From NCBI RefSeq assembly GCF_001509475.1, contig NZ_LLZG01000142.1, forward strand, positions 30,436 through 94,435: a stretch of 64,000 bases of DNA, given 5' to 3'. Shown piece by piece: positions 26,513 through 36,002 of this stretch (position 1 is the stretch's first letter; the number at the start of each line of letters is the position of its first letter). This stretch comes from Streptomyces regalis (GTDB lineage: Bacteria > Actinomycetota > Actinomycetes > Streptomycetales > Streptomycetaceae). The notes beneath the pieces were generated by a model that saw nothing but the letters and a program-made list of their open reading frames with translations, was not told where the DNA came from and did no database searches. The position numbers were made by a program, and so were the translations under genes.

Positions 26513-27925
26513 ATGAACGTGGACGTCCTGATCGTGGGCGCGGGGCCGACCGGGCTCACGCTGGGCATCGACCTGGCCCGGCAGGAGGTGGACGCCCTGG
26601 TCGTCGAGCGGGCCGACGGACTCTTCCCGGGGTCCCGCGGCAAGGGGATCCAGCCCCGCACCATGGAGGTCTTCGACGACCTGGGCGTACTCGACGCGAT
26701 CCGCGCAGCGGGCGGAAGCTATCCGGTCGGCATGATCTGGCAGGACGGCGAGCGGGTCGGCGAGCACCAGATGTTCGACCCGGCCGAGGTCGGCGAGGAC
26801 GCGCCGTACACCGAGCCGTGGATGGTGCCGCAGTGGCGCACGCAGGAGATCCTGCTGGCGCGGCTGGAGGAGCTCGGCGGGAAGGTGGCCTTCGGTCGGG
26901 AGGTCGTCGGCCTCGCGCAGGACGACGAGGGGGTGCGGACGGAGTTCGCCGACGGCAGTGCCGTGCGCGCCCGGTACGCCGTCGCCGCCGACGGCGGCCG
27001 CTCGGCGGTGCGGCGGGCGCTGGGGATCGGGATGACGGGCGAGACCGTCGACCCGAACCCGATGCTGGTGGCGGACGTCCGGATCAGCGGCCTGGACCGG
27101 GACAACTGGCACATCTTTCCGCCGCCCGGGGAGGGCGACGGCTTCCTGGCGATCTGCCCGCTGGCGGGCACGGAGGACTTCCAGCTGATCGCCCAGTTCG
27201 CGGAGGGCAACGAGCCGGACCTGTCCCTCGCGGGCATCCGCGAGGTCGTCGCCGCCCGCTCGCACCTGTCCCGTGCGGATGTGACGGAGCTGCGCTGGGC
27301 CTCGGACTTCCGCCCGCGGGCGGCACTGGCGGACCGGTTCCGCGAGGGCCGGGTGTTCCTCGCCGGAGACGCGGCGCACGTGCACTCACCGGCCGGCGGC
27401 CAGGGCCTCAACACCAGTGTCCAGGACGCCTACAACCTGGGCTGGAAGCTGGGCGCGGTACTGGGCGGCGACACGCCCGAGTCGCTGCTGGACACGTACG
27501 AGGAGGAACGACGCCCCATCGCCGCGGACATGCTCGGCCTTTCCACCGGCGTCCACCGCGGCGAGGTCCGGCGCGGTGAGGCGACCCGGCAACTGGGGCT
27601 GGGCTACCGGGACTCGTCACTGACGAAGGAGACGCGCACGAACCCGGGCCGCGTCCACGCGGGCGACCGCGCACCCGACGGCACGGTGGACGGCGTCCGG
27701 CTTTTCGACGCGTTTCGCGGTCCCCACTGGACACTGCTGACGGTCGGTACGGACACGGCACTGCCACCGCTCGCCCTCCCCACGGTCCGGGTCCCCTCGT
27801 ACGAGGCGTACGGCACCGGCGTCTTCCTGATCCGCCCCGACGGCTACGTGGGCTGGGCGGGCACGACGGCTTCGGGGCTGGCGGCATACGTACAGGGCTC
27901 CCATGGAGAATTAAGGAAGGGGTAA
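26513..27925 (+). CDS. FAD-dependent aromatic monooxygenase (RifMO/PheA-TfdB type)
   Basis: A 470-residue flavin hydroxylase that uses NAD(P)H and O2 to hydroxylate a phenolic or polyketide substrate. The N-terminal dinucleotide fold reads DVLIVGAGPTGLTLG; the second FAD motif FLAGDAAHVHSP with GGQGLNTSVQDAYNLGWKL lies near residue 285. The C-terminal ~80 residues form the thioredoxin-like domain of this class. ATG 26513 follows GGGGGA. Similar enzymes inactivate rifamycins and other aromatics, and control by a neighbouring TetR suggests an inducible detoxification role, though a biosynthetic role cannot be excluded. Confidence 0.88.
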   Translation: MNVDVLIVGAGPTGLTLGIDLARQEVDALVVERADGLFPGSRGKGIQPRTMEVFDDLGVLDAIRAAGGSYPVGMIWQDGERVGEHQMFDPAEVGEDAPYTEPWMVPQWRTQEILLARLEELGGKVAFGREVVGLAQDDEGVRTEFADGSAVRARYAVAADGGRSAVRRALGIGMTGETVDPNPMLVADVRISGLDRDNWHIFPPPGEGDGFLAICPLAGTEDFQLIAQFAEGNEPDLSLAGIREVVAARSHLSRADVTELRWASDFRPRAALADRFREGRVFLAGDAAHVHSPAGGQGLNTSVQDAYNLGWKLGAVLGGDTPESLLDTYEEERRPIAADMLGLSTGVHRGEVRRGEATRQLGLGYRDSSLTKETRTNPGRVHAGDRAPDGTVDGVRLFDAFRGPHWTLLTVGTDTALPPLALPTVRVPSYEAYGTGVFLIRPDGYVGWAGTTASGLAAYVQGSHGELRKG

Positions 27926-28058
27926 AGCGACAGGTCACGGGCGCTTTTCAGTCACCCGCCACACACTCGCTTCTCCTGCGTGACACCTGCGGTTCATCCG
28001 CGGCCCCTGAGATGTGGATCGCACGGCGCGAGCGCGAGCGCGAGAGAAAGGTGTCACT

Positions 28059-28928
28059 GTGCGAGACCCTCGGATTGCCGCGATCGGCAAGGGACTGAAG
28101 CGCCGAGGAAGACTGATGAAGGAGGCGGTGAGCCCCCCGCGCCAAGGCCTGGACGCCGTTCCATCACCTCGGCCGACCGCGGACTCCTACAGCGCTCCGC
28201 CCGCCCCGCGCCTGGTGGAATCGCCGGTTTTCGTGCTGTCCTCGGTGCGCTCCGGATCGACCCTGCTGCGGATGCTGCTGAACAGCCACAGCCAGATCCG
28301 GGCCCCGCACGAGATGCACCTGCGCACTGTGCACGTCCACCTGTCCCGCGATTTCACCGCGGCCGCCATGCAGGAACTCCAACTCGACAAGAACGAACTG
28401 GAGCACCTGCTCTGGGACCGGGTGCTGCACCTTGAGCTCACCCGCAGCGGCAAGGAAGTCATCGTCGACAAGACCCCGCCGAACACCCTCATCTGGCCGC
28501 GACTGCGACGATGTTGGCCGAAGGCACGCCACATCGTCCTGCTGCGCCACCCGGCCGCGGTCATCACGTCCCTGACCAGCCGCCGAGCGGATCCCGACCA
28601 CGAGGCCATCCGCGCCGAAGTGCTCGGCTACTGCGAGAAGCTGGAGGAGGCAAGGCAGAACCTCGATGCCCACGTGATCACGTACGAGGAACTGACCGCG
28701 GAACCGGAGCGGGTGACCCGCGGCGTCTGCGCGTATCTCGGTGTCCCCTGGGAGCCCGGCATGCTCGATTACGGCGGCAAGGACCACGGCACGCTCCGCC
28801 CGCAGCTGGGTGACTGGTCCAGCACGATCAGATCCGGCCGCATCCAGCCCGGCCGCACGGCCGATTCGGGCGTCGAACTGCCCCCGCGCCTGAGAGAGTT
28901 GACTCAGGCATGGGGCTACCCGGTCTGA
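28059..28928 (+). CDS. PAPS-dependent sulfotransferase family protein
   Basis: A 289-residue protein of the Sulfotransfer_1/3 type. FVLSSVRSGSTLLRMLLNSH near residue 58 is the 5'-phosphosulfate-binding loop; HIVLLRHPAAVITSL near 150 is the 3'-phosphate-binding segment with its conserved Arg. GTG 28059 is chosen because AAAGG precedes it by seven bases; an upstream GTG at 28014 only adds an Arg/Ala-rich stretch. It would sulfate a hydroxyl on a carbohydrate or metabolite. Lying between the monooxygenase and sialidase genes it has no clear operon partners. Confidence 0.82.
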   Translation: MRDPRIAAIGKGLKRRGRLMKEAVSPPRQGLDAVPSPRPTADSYSAPPAPRLVESPVFVLSSVRSGSTLLRMLLNSHSQIRAPHEMHLRTVHVHLSRDFTAAAMQELQLDKNELEHLLWDRVLHLELTRSGKEVIVDKTPPNTLIWPRLRRCWPKARHIVLLRHPAAVITSLTSRRADPDHEAIRAEVLGYCEKLEEARQNLDAHVITYEELTAEPERVTRGVCAYLGVPWEPGMLDYGGKDHGTLRPQLGDWSSTIRSGRIQPGRTADSGVELPPRLRELTQAWGYPV

Positions 28929-28976
28929 ACGGGGGCATGGGCCTTCCGGTCGTACGTACATCTGGGCGCCCCATGC

Positions 28977-29014
28977 TGCCGTACCCCCTGGCGAGGGCGA
29001 CAGAGGGTACGGCA
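28977..29014. terminator. Hairpin between convergent sulfotransferase and sialidase genes
   Basis: A 10-bp perfect inverted repeat (TGCCGTACCC / GGGTACGGCA) with an 18-base loop in the 94-base gap between two converging stop codons; probably a two-way terminator. Confidence 0.55.
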
Positions 29015-29022
29015 TGGGTGGA

Positions 29023-30174
29023 TCAGGGTGCGTCGGAGATGTCGAGCTTGTTCACCTTGATCCGGGAGGTGTCGAACTCCCAGGCCACGAAGAACTTGCC
29101 CGGGGCGTACTCGTCGGCCATGGGGTACGTGTCCCAGCCTTCGCCCGTGCCGGCCGGGGTCGGATCCAGCTCGGCCGAAGGGCCATCGGCGAAGAACTTG
29201 GCGGCGCTCCAGGCCGCGCCGGGGCGTTTGGTCTTGTAGTTGAGGGCCGGGCGCGTCTCGGTGCTCGTGCCGGTGGTGTAGATGTACAGGTACTGGCCGT
29301 TGCCGTCCTTGGTGAAGAAGCTCCTGGCCACGTTGTAGCTCGGCAGGCCGGCTGCGGCGGTGAAGGACGTCCAGGTCAGGCCGCCGTCGGAACTGGTGGC
29401 CGTCATGGCGTTGGCGTTGTCGGCGCGGGCGACCATCACCAGCTTGTTCGGGTCGTCCTGTGAGACAGCGATCTGGTTCTCACCGGCCTTGACGCCTACA
29501 TCGTTCCCGTTCGCGACGGTGCCGCCGGCCGTCCAGGTCTTCAGGTCCGAGGAGATCAGCACTCCGTTCTGTCGGCCCGATGCCCAGAACGGGATGACGT
29601 GCTTGCCGTTGGCCAGCTTGAGCGGGCGTCCGGAGAGGGCGAGGTTCGCGAATCCTTCGTCGGCGGTGGTCTCCGGGAGGTCGAGCGGCATGGTGACGGG
29701 GAAGTCCTGCCAGGTGTGCCCCTCGTCGGTGCTGCGCTTGACGACGATGCCGTTGATGGGCAGACCGTTGGTGTTGGTGGCCGCGGTCCGCCCGAGATAG
29801 GCGAACAGCTCGTTGCCCGACTGGTAGAGGAGGACGTAGTGCCAGGCGTACTGGTCGGTCTCCTGTGCCAGCATCTGCGGACGACTCCAGCTCGCGCCAC
29901 CGTCGGTGGTGTACGAGTACCGGATGTGGCCCATGTCGACCTTGTTGGGCGTCAGGCCTTCCCGCCACGCCACGACCGCGTTGTTCGCGCTCGTGCTGAT
30001 GATGTCGGGGGTGCGGGGGCCGTCGCCCCCGGTCGCCGTGTTGATGTAGACGCTCTTCTCGGCCGATGTGCCCTCGGCGGAGGCCGGGCCGGGCAGGAGA
30101 AGGCCCGTCACGACGGCGAGCACGAGTGTGGTCAGGAGTGCGGTCCAGGCCCGCTTGCGGGTCACCACAGCCAT
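29023..30174 (-). CDS. Secreted exo-alpha-sialidase (BNR/Asp-box protein)
   Basis: A 383-residue secreted six-bladed propeller protein predicted to release terminal sialic or nonulosonic acid residues. It has a signal peptide (hydrophobic core TTLVLAVVTGLLL, cleavage after ASA). Three Asp-box motifs are visible: TTDGGASWS near residue 72, STDEGHTWQ near 125 and SSDGGLTWT near 237. An arginine of the triad may lie in the DIISTSANNAVVAWREG stretch near residue 45, but I could not place all three. ATG 30174 overlaps the end of the lectin gene, and GTG 30165 (GTGA with the stop) is an alternative; either way the two are translationally coupled. Confidence 0.8.
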   Translation of the reverse strand: MAVVTRKRAWTALLTTLVLAVVTGLLLPGPASAEGTSAEKSVYINTATGGDGPRTPDIISTSANNAVVAWREGLTPNKVDMGHIRYSYTTDGGASWSRPQMLAQETDQYAWHYVLLYQSGNELFAYLGRTAATNTNGLPINGIVVKRSTDEGHTWQDFPVTMPLDLPETTADEGFANLALSGRPLKLANGKHVIPFWASGRQNGVLISSDLKTWTAGGTVANGNDVGVKAGENQIAVSQDDPNKLVMVARADNANAMTATSSDGGLTWTSFTAAAGLPSYNVARSFFTKDGNGQYLYIYTTGTSTETRPALNYKTKRPGAAWSAAKFFADGPSAELDPTPAGTGEGWDTYPMADEYAPGKFFVAWEFDTSRIKVNKLDISDAP

Positions 30175-30704
30175 TGCCGGTCCAGGTTCGGGTTCGTGGC
30201 GTTCTGGGCGTCGCAGTTCCACTGGATGGCCTCCGTGCCGGCGTCCGTGGTGCCCTTGGGGATGGCGAGGCACAGGCCGGTCTTCGCGTTCCTCAGCTGG
30301 TCGATCCCGTCGTGGACCCAGACCTGCTCGTCACCCTGCTCGGTGCCGCACGGCCACTGGATGGCCTTGACGCCGAGCGTCGTGCTCCCGCTGGGTATGG
30401 CCAGGCACTGGCCGCTCGCCTTGTTGACCACGTGGTAGCCGCCGCCGGTCATCGGCTTCAGCGACCAGTAGTTGCTGTTGCTGTTGCTGCACGACCACTG
30501 GATCATCACGGTGCCGGCCGTCTGGCTGGAGCTCGGGTTGGCCAGGCAGAGACCGGTGCCCATGTTGTAGAGGCGGGCGTTGACGGCGGCCTCGGCGGCC
30601 TCGGCGGTCGGCGCCGAGCCGGTCAGTGACGAGCCCGTCAGCACGGGCGCGCCTATGAGGGCGGTGGCCGCCAGAGTGACGGCCGCCTTTCTGCGCAGGT
30701 TCAT
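30162..30704 (-). CDS. Secreted ricin-type beta-trefoil lectin protein
   Basis: A 180-residue exported protein made of a signal peptide (Ala-rich core ending near residue 37) and a single RICIN/CBM13-like beta-trefoil. Internal repeats with the pattern GxCLAxPxG...xxIQWxC occur three times, with the terminal QWLW matching the Q-x-W signature. It binds glycans extracellularly. Its final codons overlap the sialidase start, so it is probably a separately encoded carbohydrate-binding partner for that enzyme. Confidence 0.87.
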   Translation of the reverse strand: MNLRRKAAVTLAATALIGAPVLTGSSLTGSAPTAEAAEAAVNARLYNMGTGLCLANPSSSQTAGTVMIQWSCSNSNSNYWSLKPMTGGGYHVVNKASGQCLAIPSGSTTLGVKAIQWPCGTEQGDEQVWVHDGIDQLRNAKTGLCLAIPKGTTDAGTEAIQWNCDAQNATNPNLDRQWLW

Positions 30705-30744
30705 GACAGGGGAGATTCCTTCGCTGCCGCAAAACGGCCGGGTG

Positions 30745-31233
30745 TCACCAGATCCACTGCTGGTCGCTGTTCGTGTTGCAGGTCCACTGGATGACCTCGG
30801 CGCCGTTGGTCGTGTCGCTGTTGGCGACGGCCAGGCACCTGTCGCTGTTCACGTTCCGCAGGCGGTTGGCGCTGTCGTGGATCCAGCGCTGGTCCAAGTT
30901 GTCGTTACAGGGCCACTGGATGGCCTGAGTGCCGTTGGTCAGACTGCTGTTGGGCATGGCCAGGCACATCTGGCTGTTCTCGTTCGTGATCTTCACCGAG
31001 CCGGACGGCAGCGCCTCGATCTTCCACTGCTGCTCGCTGCCGTAGCCGCAGGTCCACTGGATCAGGCCGGTGCCGGCCGTCTTGCTCGCGTTGGGCACGG
31101 CCAGGCACTTTCCGGTCCCGAGGTTGTCGAATCGTTGGTAGGCGGCCGCCGCGTCGGCCGGCGTGGAGAAGGCCACGGCGCACACGACCGTGGCGGCGGC
31201 AGCGGAGACCCGGGTGATCATCTTGATGGCCAT
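30745..31233 (-). CDS. Secreted ricin-type beta-trefoil lectin protein
   Basis: A 162-residue exported lectin, again signal peptide (cleavage after ADA near residue 28) plus one beta-trefoil with three GxCLAVPN-like repeats and QW motifs (LIQWTC, AIQWPC, VIQWTC, terminal QQWIW). It is similar to the next gene downstream, 40 bases away, so the pair probably arose by duplication. The three genes lectin-lectin-sialidase form one operon. The ATG at 31233 lies just downstream of the broken AraC gene. Confidence 0.87.
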   Translation of the reverse strand: MAIKMITRVSAAAATVVCAVAFSTPADAAAAYQRFDNLGTGKCLAVPNASKTAGTGLIQWTCGYGSEQQWKIEALPSGSVKITNENSQMCLAMPNSSLTNGTQAIQWPCNDNLDQRWIHDSANRLRNVNSDRCLAVANSDTTNGAEVIQWTCNTNSDQQWIW

Positions 31234-31239
31234 GGAGGT

Positions 31240-31941
31240 TCAGAGCCTTTCTGTATGCGTCAGCGAGCGCCTGGAGCCGGTACTCCTTGGGTGACATCCC
31301 GTACGCGGCGCGGAAGGCGCGGGTGAAGTCGGAGGCGCGGGGCAGGCCCCAGCGGGTGGCGATGGTGTGGATCGGCGTGGCGCGCAGGGCTGGTCCGTCA
31401 AGTCACGGCGGGCGCCCTCCAGCCGTCGGCGGCGGATGCAGGCCGCGACTGTCTCCCCCCTGTGCCCTCTCCTGGAAGAGGCGGTGCAGGTAGCTGAGTG
31501 AGATGTGATGCGCGGCAGCGACGACGGGCGGTGTCAGATTCGGGTCGTGCAGGTTCTGCTGGATGAACGCCTGTATGCGAGCGGTCAGGGCGCCCTGCCG
31601 GGTCTCCGGCGGCAGGGCGCCCTCCGTCTCCCGCAAGTCCGTCAGCAGGGCGCCGATTCCCTCCCGCCCCGTCAGCCGTCTGCCCAGCAACTCCTGGTGC
31701 GGGAGCACCGGCAGCAGCGCCTTGCGGATCTCGACACCTACGACCGTCAGTAAGCCGCCTTCCCGGTCGTCGTACGCCCGCAGGTCGCCCGAGCCGAATG
31801 TCTCGGTCCGGCCGCCGCGGGCTTCGCGTTCCGGAGGAACCGCGCCGGCGTGAGCGACGTCGGCCACACGGTGACCGGTCCCAGCTCCAACAGCCGCTGC
31901 TCCGCAGGCACGTCCTCGCACTGGAACATCGTCCCGCTCAC
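31240..31941 (-). pseudogene. Decayed AraC-family regulator
   Basis: Pieces of one AraC-like protein lie in order on the minus strand but in different frames: an N-terminal piece with SGTMFQCEDVPAEQR and LLELGPVTVWPTS, a middle piece with DREGGLLTVVGVE, then the DNA-binding domain from IQAFIQQNLHDPNLTPP to SLSYLHRLFQERAQ. Frame changes near 31450 and 31390 separate the rest (RRRRLEGARRDLTD; IATRWGLPRASDFTRAFRAA; YGMSPKEYR). The inter-domain segment is also shortened, indicating internal deletions. A complete protein would be about 310-330 residues. It sits directly upstream of the lectin/sialidase operon and may once have controlled it. Confidence 0.8.
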
Positions 31942-31979
31942 CCACCCCGCCCCTCCCGCCCTGAATCCCTGTCAGATGC

Positions 31980-32017
31980 GTGCCGCTGATCTTCGCTCGC
32001 ACGGAGATCAGCGGCAC
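31980..32017. terminator. 13-bp inverted repeat upstream of the AraC remnant
   Basis: GTGCCGCTGATCT (31980-31992) pairs with AGATCAGCGGCAC (32005-32017) around a 12-base loop. It stands between two decayed minus-strand genes, in position to terminate the transporter remnant or to act as an operator; function not certain. Confidence 0.5.
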
Positions 32018-32059
32018 GGAGATCGCAGAGATGAATGGTGCGCCGGCAAACCCTTCTGA

Positions 32060-32660
32060 CCGTGAACTCCAGGTGGATCCGAGGGGAAGAGATCTCCTCG
32101 GATTGTTCCGGGTGCGGAGACTGTCCCGCCCGGCAGTGAGAGGTCCATGTCGACCGCGCAGTCGTCGCGCGCGTGGATCGCGGACGAGGCCGCGAGGGTG
32201 TAACTGCCGTCTTCGGCTGAGAGGGTCGCGCCCGTCTGGCGGCCGCCGTGGTCGATCAGCGTGACGGGGGCGGGGGCCCGAAGCACCCGCAGCGTCCAGA
32301 ACACGGCCGCGGAGGCCGCGGACTGGCTCCTTCGCGCGGGCCGGACTCTCGCCCTCCTCGCTGCTCGCGCGCAGCTGCGGCGCACGGTTCGCCTTCGGCA
32401 GGAGCAGAGCCGTCAGTGGGCCGATGGCCGCAGCGCCTCGCGACCAGGAAGGGGAGCCGGAAGCCGTGCATGGTCGGGACGGCGACGCCACCGACGTTGT
32501 TCGCGGTGCTGGCGATGACCGTGCCGATCACGGCGCTGGACACAGACGTATCTGACGAAGGCTCTGCCAGGCGGCGCTCATCAGGCCGAGACCGATGCCG
32601 TAGCCGATCCCGATAGTGGGGCTCGAGGGCTCGCCGCCGAGCCTGTGCACCATGGTGTTG
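32060..32660 (-). pseudogene. Remnant of an MFS transporter C-terminus with carboxypeptidase-like tail
   Basis: The minus strand holds, in shifting frames, pieces resembling the last helices of a 14-TM MFS drug exporter: SSPTIGIGYGIGLGLMSAAW, then SSAVIGTVIASTANNVGGVA, then AAIGPLTALLLPKANRAP. A further piece, PVTLIDHGGRQTGATLSAED then GSYTLAA, resembles the carboxypeptidase-regulatory-like tail some Streptomyces MFS proteins carry. At least two frame changes separate the pieces and no start codon or N-terminal half is present. It is a fragment, not a functional gene. The identification rests on recall of family sequence. Confidence 0.6.
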
Positions 32661-32740
32661 CCCCTGCACTGAACGCTGTGTCGCCCGGTTTCCGCTCGTC
32701 CCGCCAGGTGCTCCTGGGCGAGCGCGCGCTGCCGCGCCGG

Positions 32741-33322
32741 CTAGCCGTCACCGTCCAGGAGGGTGTCGACGGAAAGGTCGAGGGTGACGCCGACGGATTC
32801 GGGGACCGGGACGGTTTGGCCTCGCTTGTAGCGGGTGGGGTCGGGGTACTTGCCGTCGGTCGGATCCTGGTAGAGAAGCACCTCATCGTGTTTGCGGTCG
32901 GCGATGAGATAGACGGGAAGGCCGGCCTGGGCGTAGCACTCGACCTTGGGGCCAAGGTCGTCGGACCAGTTCGAGGACGTCACTTCCACGACCATGCGGA
33001 AGACGTTCGGTGCGTAGTAGTTCTTCGTGACATGGGCGTCGCGGAAGTCCGGGTCGACGACGGAGAAGTCAGGGATCGCGAAGTCCTCGGGCAACGTAGG
33101 CAGCCAAAGCCCGACGCCCTGGACGTACTCATACCCCGCCTCGACGAGCCCCGCCCGATCGAAAGCCCTGCCCAGTTTCGTCAGCGACAGAGCGTGCGAA
33201 CCATCCGGCGGCGGTGTCACAGTGAGCCTCCCCTGGAGAATCTCCACGCGGTGGCCAGGCAGTGCACGGGCGAGCTGGTCGGCAGCCTCGCCCAGGGTCA
33301 GCTCCTGCTGCAGTACGGCCAT
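32741..33322 (-). CDS. Uma2-family (DUF820) putative endonuclease
   Basis: A 193-residue protein of the Uma2/DUF820 family, a PD-(D/E)xK-fold group spread in actinomycetes and cyanobacteria with unsettled function. The acidic strand AIPDFSVVDPDF near residue 87 and the VVEVTSSNW motif near 112 form the expected nuclease core, with a Lys downstream in GPKVECYA. ATG 33322 follows an excellent AAGGAGGA. It stands alone on the minus strand between a pseudogene and the mutase gene. Often found in many divergent copies per genome; a selfish or stress role has been suggested but is not established. Confidence 0.85.
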   Translation of the reverse strand: MAVLQQELTLGEAADQLARALPGHRVEILQGRLTVTPPPDGSHALSLTKLGRAFDRAGLVEAGYEYVQGVGLWLPTLPEDFAIPDFSVVDPDFRDAHVTKNYYAPNVFRMVVEVTSSNWSDDLGPKVECYAQAGLPVYLIADRKHDEVLLYQDPTDGKYPDPTRYKRGQTVPVPESVGVTLDLSVDTLLDGDG

Positions 33323-33414
33323 GGCGTCCTCCTTTTCGGGGCCCACTCTCCATGAGCGTAACCGGCGACGTGTCGCTTGCGCTCATGATCACCCATACGG
33401 AGTAATCGCCCAGC

Positions 33415-34995
33415 TCAGAACGCATCCGACGGCACGTAAGTCCCCCAAACCCCCCGCAACGCGTTGCACACCTCCCCCACAGTCGCCCGAGCCAGCAACG
33501 CCTCCTTCATCGGGTACAGGACGTTGGCCTCCCCCTCCGCCGCCTTCCTCAGGGCGTCGAGCGCCGAGTCCACCGCCCCCTGGTCCCGCTCCGCCCGCAG
33601 CTTCGCGAGCCGCTCCGCCTGCTGGGCCTCGATGGCGGGGTCGACGCGGAGCGGCTCGTAGGGCTCCTCCTCGTCCAGCTGGAAGCGGTTGACGCCGACG
33701 ACGACCCGCTCGCCGGAGTCCGTCTCCTGGGCGATCCGGTACGCGCTGCGCTCGATCTCGCTCTTCTGGAAGCCGTGCTCGATGGCCGACACTGCGCCGC
33801 CGAGGTCCTCGACCTTCCGCATGAGCTCCAGCGCCGCCGCCTCGACGTCGTCCGTCATCTTCTCGATGACGTACGAGCCCGCGAAGGGGTCGACCGTCGC
33901 CGTCACGTCCGTCTCGTAGGCGAGGACCTGCTGCGTGCGCAGAGCCAGGCGGGCGCTCTTGTCCGTCGGCAGTGCGATCGCCTCGTCGAAGGAGTTGGTG
34001 TGGAGGGACTGCGTACCGCCGAGGACTGCCGCCAGGCCCTGGACGGCGACGCGCACCAGGTTCACCTCCGGCTGCTGGGCCGTCAGCTGCACGCCCGCCG
34101 TCTGCGTGTGGAAGCGCAGCATCAGGGACTTGGGGTTCTTCGCGCCGAACTCGTCCCGCATCACCCGGGCCCAGATCCTGCGCGCCGCGCGGAACTTGGC
34201 GACCTCCTCCAGGATCGTCGTACGGGCCACGAAGAAGAAGGACAGGCGGGGCGCGAAGTCGTCGACGTCCATGCCCGCCGCCACCGCCGTGCGGACGTAC
34301 TCGATGCCGTCGGCAAGGGTGAAGGCGATCTCCTGCGCGGGGGACGCGCCCGCCTCGGCCATGTGGTAGCCGGAGATCGAGATCGTGTTCCACTTCGGGA
34401 TCTCGGCCTTGCAGTACTTGAAGATGTCGGCGATGAGGCGGAGGGAGGGCTTGGGCGGGAAGATGTACGTCCCGCGTGCGATGTACTCCTTCAGCACGTC
34501 GTTCTGGATCGTGCCGGTGAGCTGGTCGGCGCTGACGCCCTGTTCCTCCGCGACCAGTTGGTAGAGGAGCAGGAGCAGGGCCGCGGGGGCGTTGATCGTC
34601 ATCGACGTCGACACCTTGTCCAGCGGGATCCCGCCGAACAGGACCCGCATGTCGTCGACCGAGTCGATGGCGACGCCCACCTTGCCGACCTCGCCGTGCG
34701 CGATCGGCGCGTCGGAGTCGTGGCCCATCTGGGTGGGCAGGTCGAAGGCGACCGAGAGGCCCATCGTGCCGTGCGCGATCAGGTCGCGATAGCGGGCGTT
34801 GGACTCCGTCGCCGTGCCGAAGCCGGCGTACTGGCGCATCGTCCAGGGGCGGCCGGTGTACATCGTGGGGTAGACGCCGCGGGTGAAGGGGTACGCGCCG
34901 GGCTCGCCGAGCTTCTCGGCCGCGTCCCAGTCGTTCAGCGCGTCCGGCCCGTAGACCGGCTCGATGGGCAGTCCGGACTCCGACTCGCGCGCCAT
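33415..34995 (-). CDS. Acyl-CoA mutase large subunit (methylmalonyl-CoA mutase type)
   Basis: A 526-residue catalytic TIM-barrel subunit of a cobalamin-dependent acyl-CoA mutase. Characteristic blocks are [21 protein letters not shown] near residue 37, [15 protein letters not shown] near 82, [15 protein letters not shown] near 130, [17 protein letters not shown] near 200 and [14 protein letters not shown] near 340. The polypeptide ends soon after the helical linker; there is no C-terminal B12-binding domain (DxHxxG), so a separate small subunit must supply it. Candidates are isobutyryl-CoA or ethylmalonyl-pathway mutases. ATG 34995 follows GGAGG. No small-subunit gene occurs in the window. 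Confidence 0.9.
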   Translation of the reverse strand: MARESESGLPIEPVYGPDALNDWDAAEKLGEPGAYPFTRGVYPTMYTGRPWTMRQYAGFGTATESNARYRDLIAHGTMGLSVAFDLPTQMGHDSDAPIAHGEVGKVGVAIDSVDDMRVLFGGIPLDKVSTSMTINAPAALLLLLYQLVAEEQGVSADQLTGTIQNDVLKEYIARGTYIFPPKPSLRLIADIFKYCKAEIPKWNTISISGYHMAEAGASPAQEIAFTLADGIEYVRTAVAAGMDVDDFAPRLSFFFVARTTILEEVAKFRAARRIWARVMRDEFGAKNPKSLMLRFHTQTAGVQLTAQQPEVNLVRVAVQGLAAVLGGTQSLHTNSFDEAIALPTDKSARLALRTQQVLAYETDVTATVDPFAGSYVIEKMTDDVEAAALELMRKVEDLGGAVSAIEHGFQKSEIERSAYRIAQETDSGERVVVGVNRFQLDEEEPYEPLRVDPAIEAQQAERLAKLRAERDQGAVDSALDALRKAAEGEANVLYPMKEALLARATVGEVCNALRGVWGTYVPSDAF

Positions 34996-35121
34996 CGTGT
35001 GTGCCTCCGCGTTCGCTGTGCTGGTTGGTTCACCCTGTCTCCCACCATGCCCCCTGGTTCGCAACCGGTCACGCGCGGGGAACATCCCTGGGGAACATCT
35101 CTGAGACGACGGGGGGTCGGG

Positions 35122-35979
35122 ATGCGTACCAGGGGCATGGGGAGCATCCGTATCAGGGGCAGGCGTACGCCGACGGCCGTGCTCGCCTCGGGGGCCGTAC
35201 TCACGGTGCTGTGCGGGTGCACCGTGCAGGCCTCGGGCGAAGAGCGCCGCACGCCGGTGCACATAGAGCTCCCGAGCGGCACGCCGTCCCCGAAGTCCGC
35301 CCCGCCCGACGACAAGCCGAGCGCGACGCCCACACCGCCGGGGCAGCCCGCCGTGCTGTGGTCGCGGGGCGACGAGGGGCGTGACATCCGTGAGCTCCAG
35401 GCCCGCCTGCGGCAGATCGCCTGGCTCTTCGACGGGCCGACCGGGACGTACGACGATCTGACCGAGCAGGCGGTCAGGGGCTTCCAGGGCAAGCGGGGGC
35501 TGCCGAAGACGGGGAAGACCGACGAGGTCACCTGGGAGCGGCTGCTGACGATGACGCGCGAGCCCGGCAAGTGGGACCTGTACCTGATGGGCGGGCAGCC
35601 CGCCGACGCGCCGGACGCGCGGTGCATGACCGGCCGGGTGCTGTGCATCAGCAAGTCGAGCCGGACGCTGCGCTGGATGATCGACGGGCGGTCGGTGCTG
35701 ACGGTGCCGGTGCGGTTCGGGTCGCAGTACACACCGACCCGGGAAGGTGTGTTCAGCGTCTACTGGAAGTCACGGCACCATGTGTCGACGCTCTATGACT
35801 CGCCCATGCCGTACGCGATGTTCTTCAGCGGTGGCCAGGCGGTGCACTACTCGTCCGACTTCGCGGCCACGGGCTACGCCGGCGCCTCGCACGGGTGCGT
35901 CAACGTGCGGGACGAGCGGGCGATCGCGGAGATGTTCGACCAGGTGAGGACCGGCGACAAGGTCGTCGTCCACTGGTGA
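35122..35979 (+). CDS. L,D-transpeptidase lipoprotein with peptidoglycan-binding domain
   Basis: A 285-residue cell-envelope enzyme forming 3-3 cross-links or anchoring proteins to peptidoglycan. A signal peptide ends in a lipobox (LCGC, Cys near residue 33), followed by a Pro/Thr/Ser linker. A PG_binding_1 domain spans residues ~77-140 ([28 protein letters not shown]). A YkuD catalytic domain from ~165 has [12 protein letters not shown] with the catalytic Cys and the upstream His of [11 protein letters not shown] 35122 is used; ATG 35137 is possible. It is divergent from the mutase gene across 126 bases. Confidence 0.9.
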   Translation: MRTRGMGSIRIRGRRTPTAVLASGAVLTVLCGCTVQASGEERRTPVHIELPSGTPSPKSAPPDDKPSATPTPPGQPAVLWSRGDEGRDIRELQARLRQIAWLFDGPTGTYDDLTEQAVRGFQGKRGLPKTGKTDEVTWERLLTMTREPGKWDLYLMGGQPADAPDARCMTGRVLCISKSSRTLRWMIDGRSVLTVPVRFGSQYTPTREGVFSVYWKSRHHVSTLYDSPMPYAMFFSGGQAVHYSSDFAATGYAGASHGCVNVRDERAIAEMFDQVRTGDKVVVHW

Positions 35980-36002
35980 GGCGCGGGGCGCGGAGGAAGT
36001 GG

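Noticed and set aside
32008-32385. A 125-residue intact secreted or Ig-like protein
   Set aside because: No signal peptide or ribosome site; its best segment matches the tail of the decayed MFS transporter in order and orientation.
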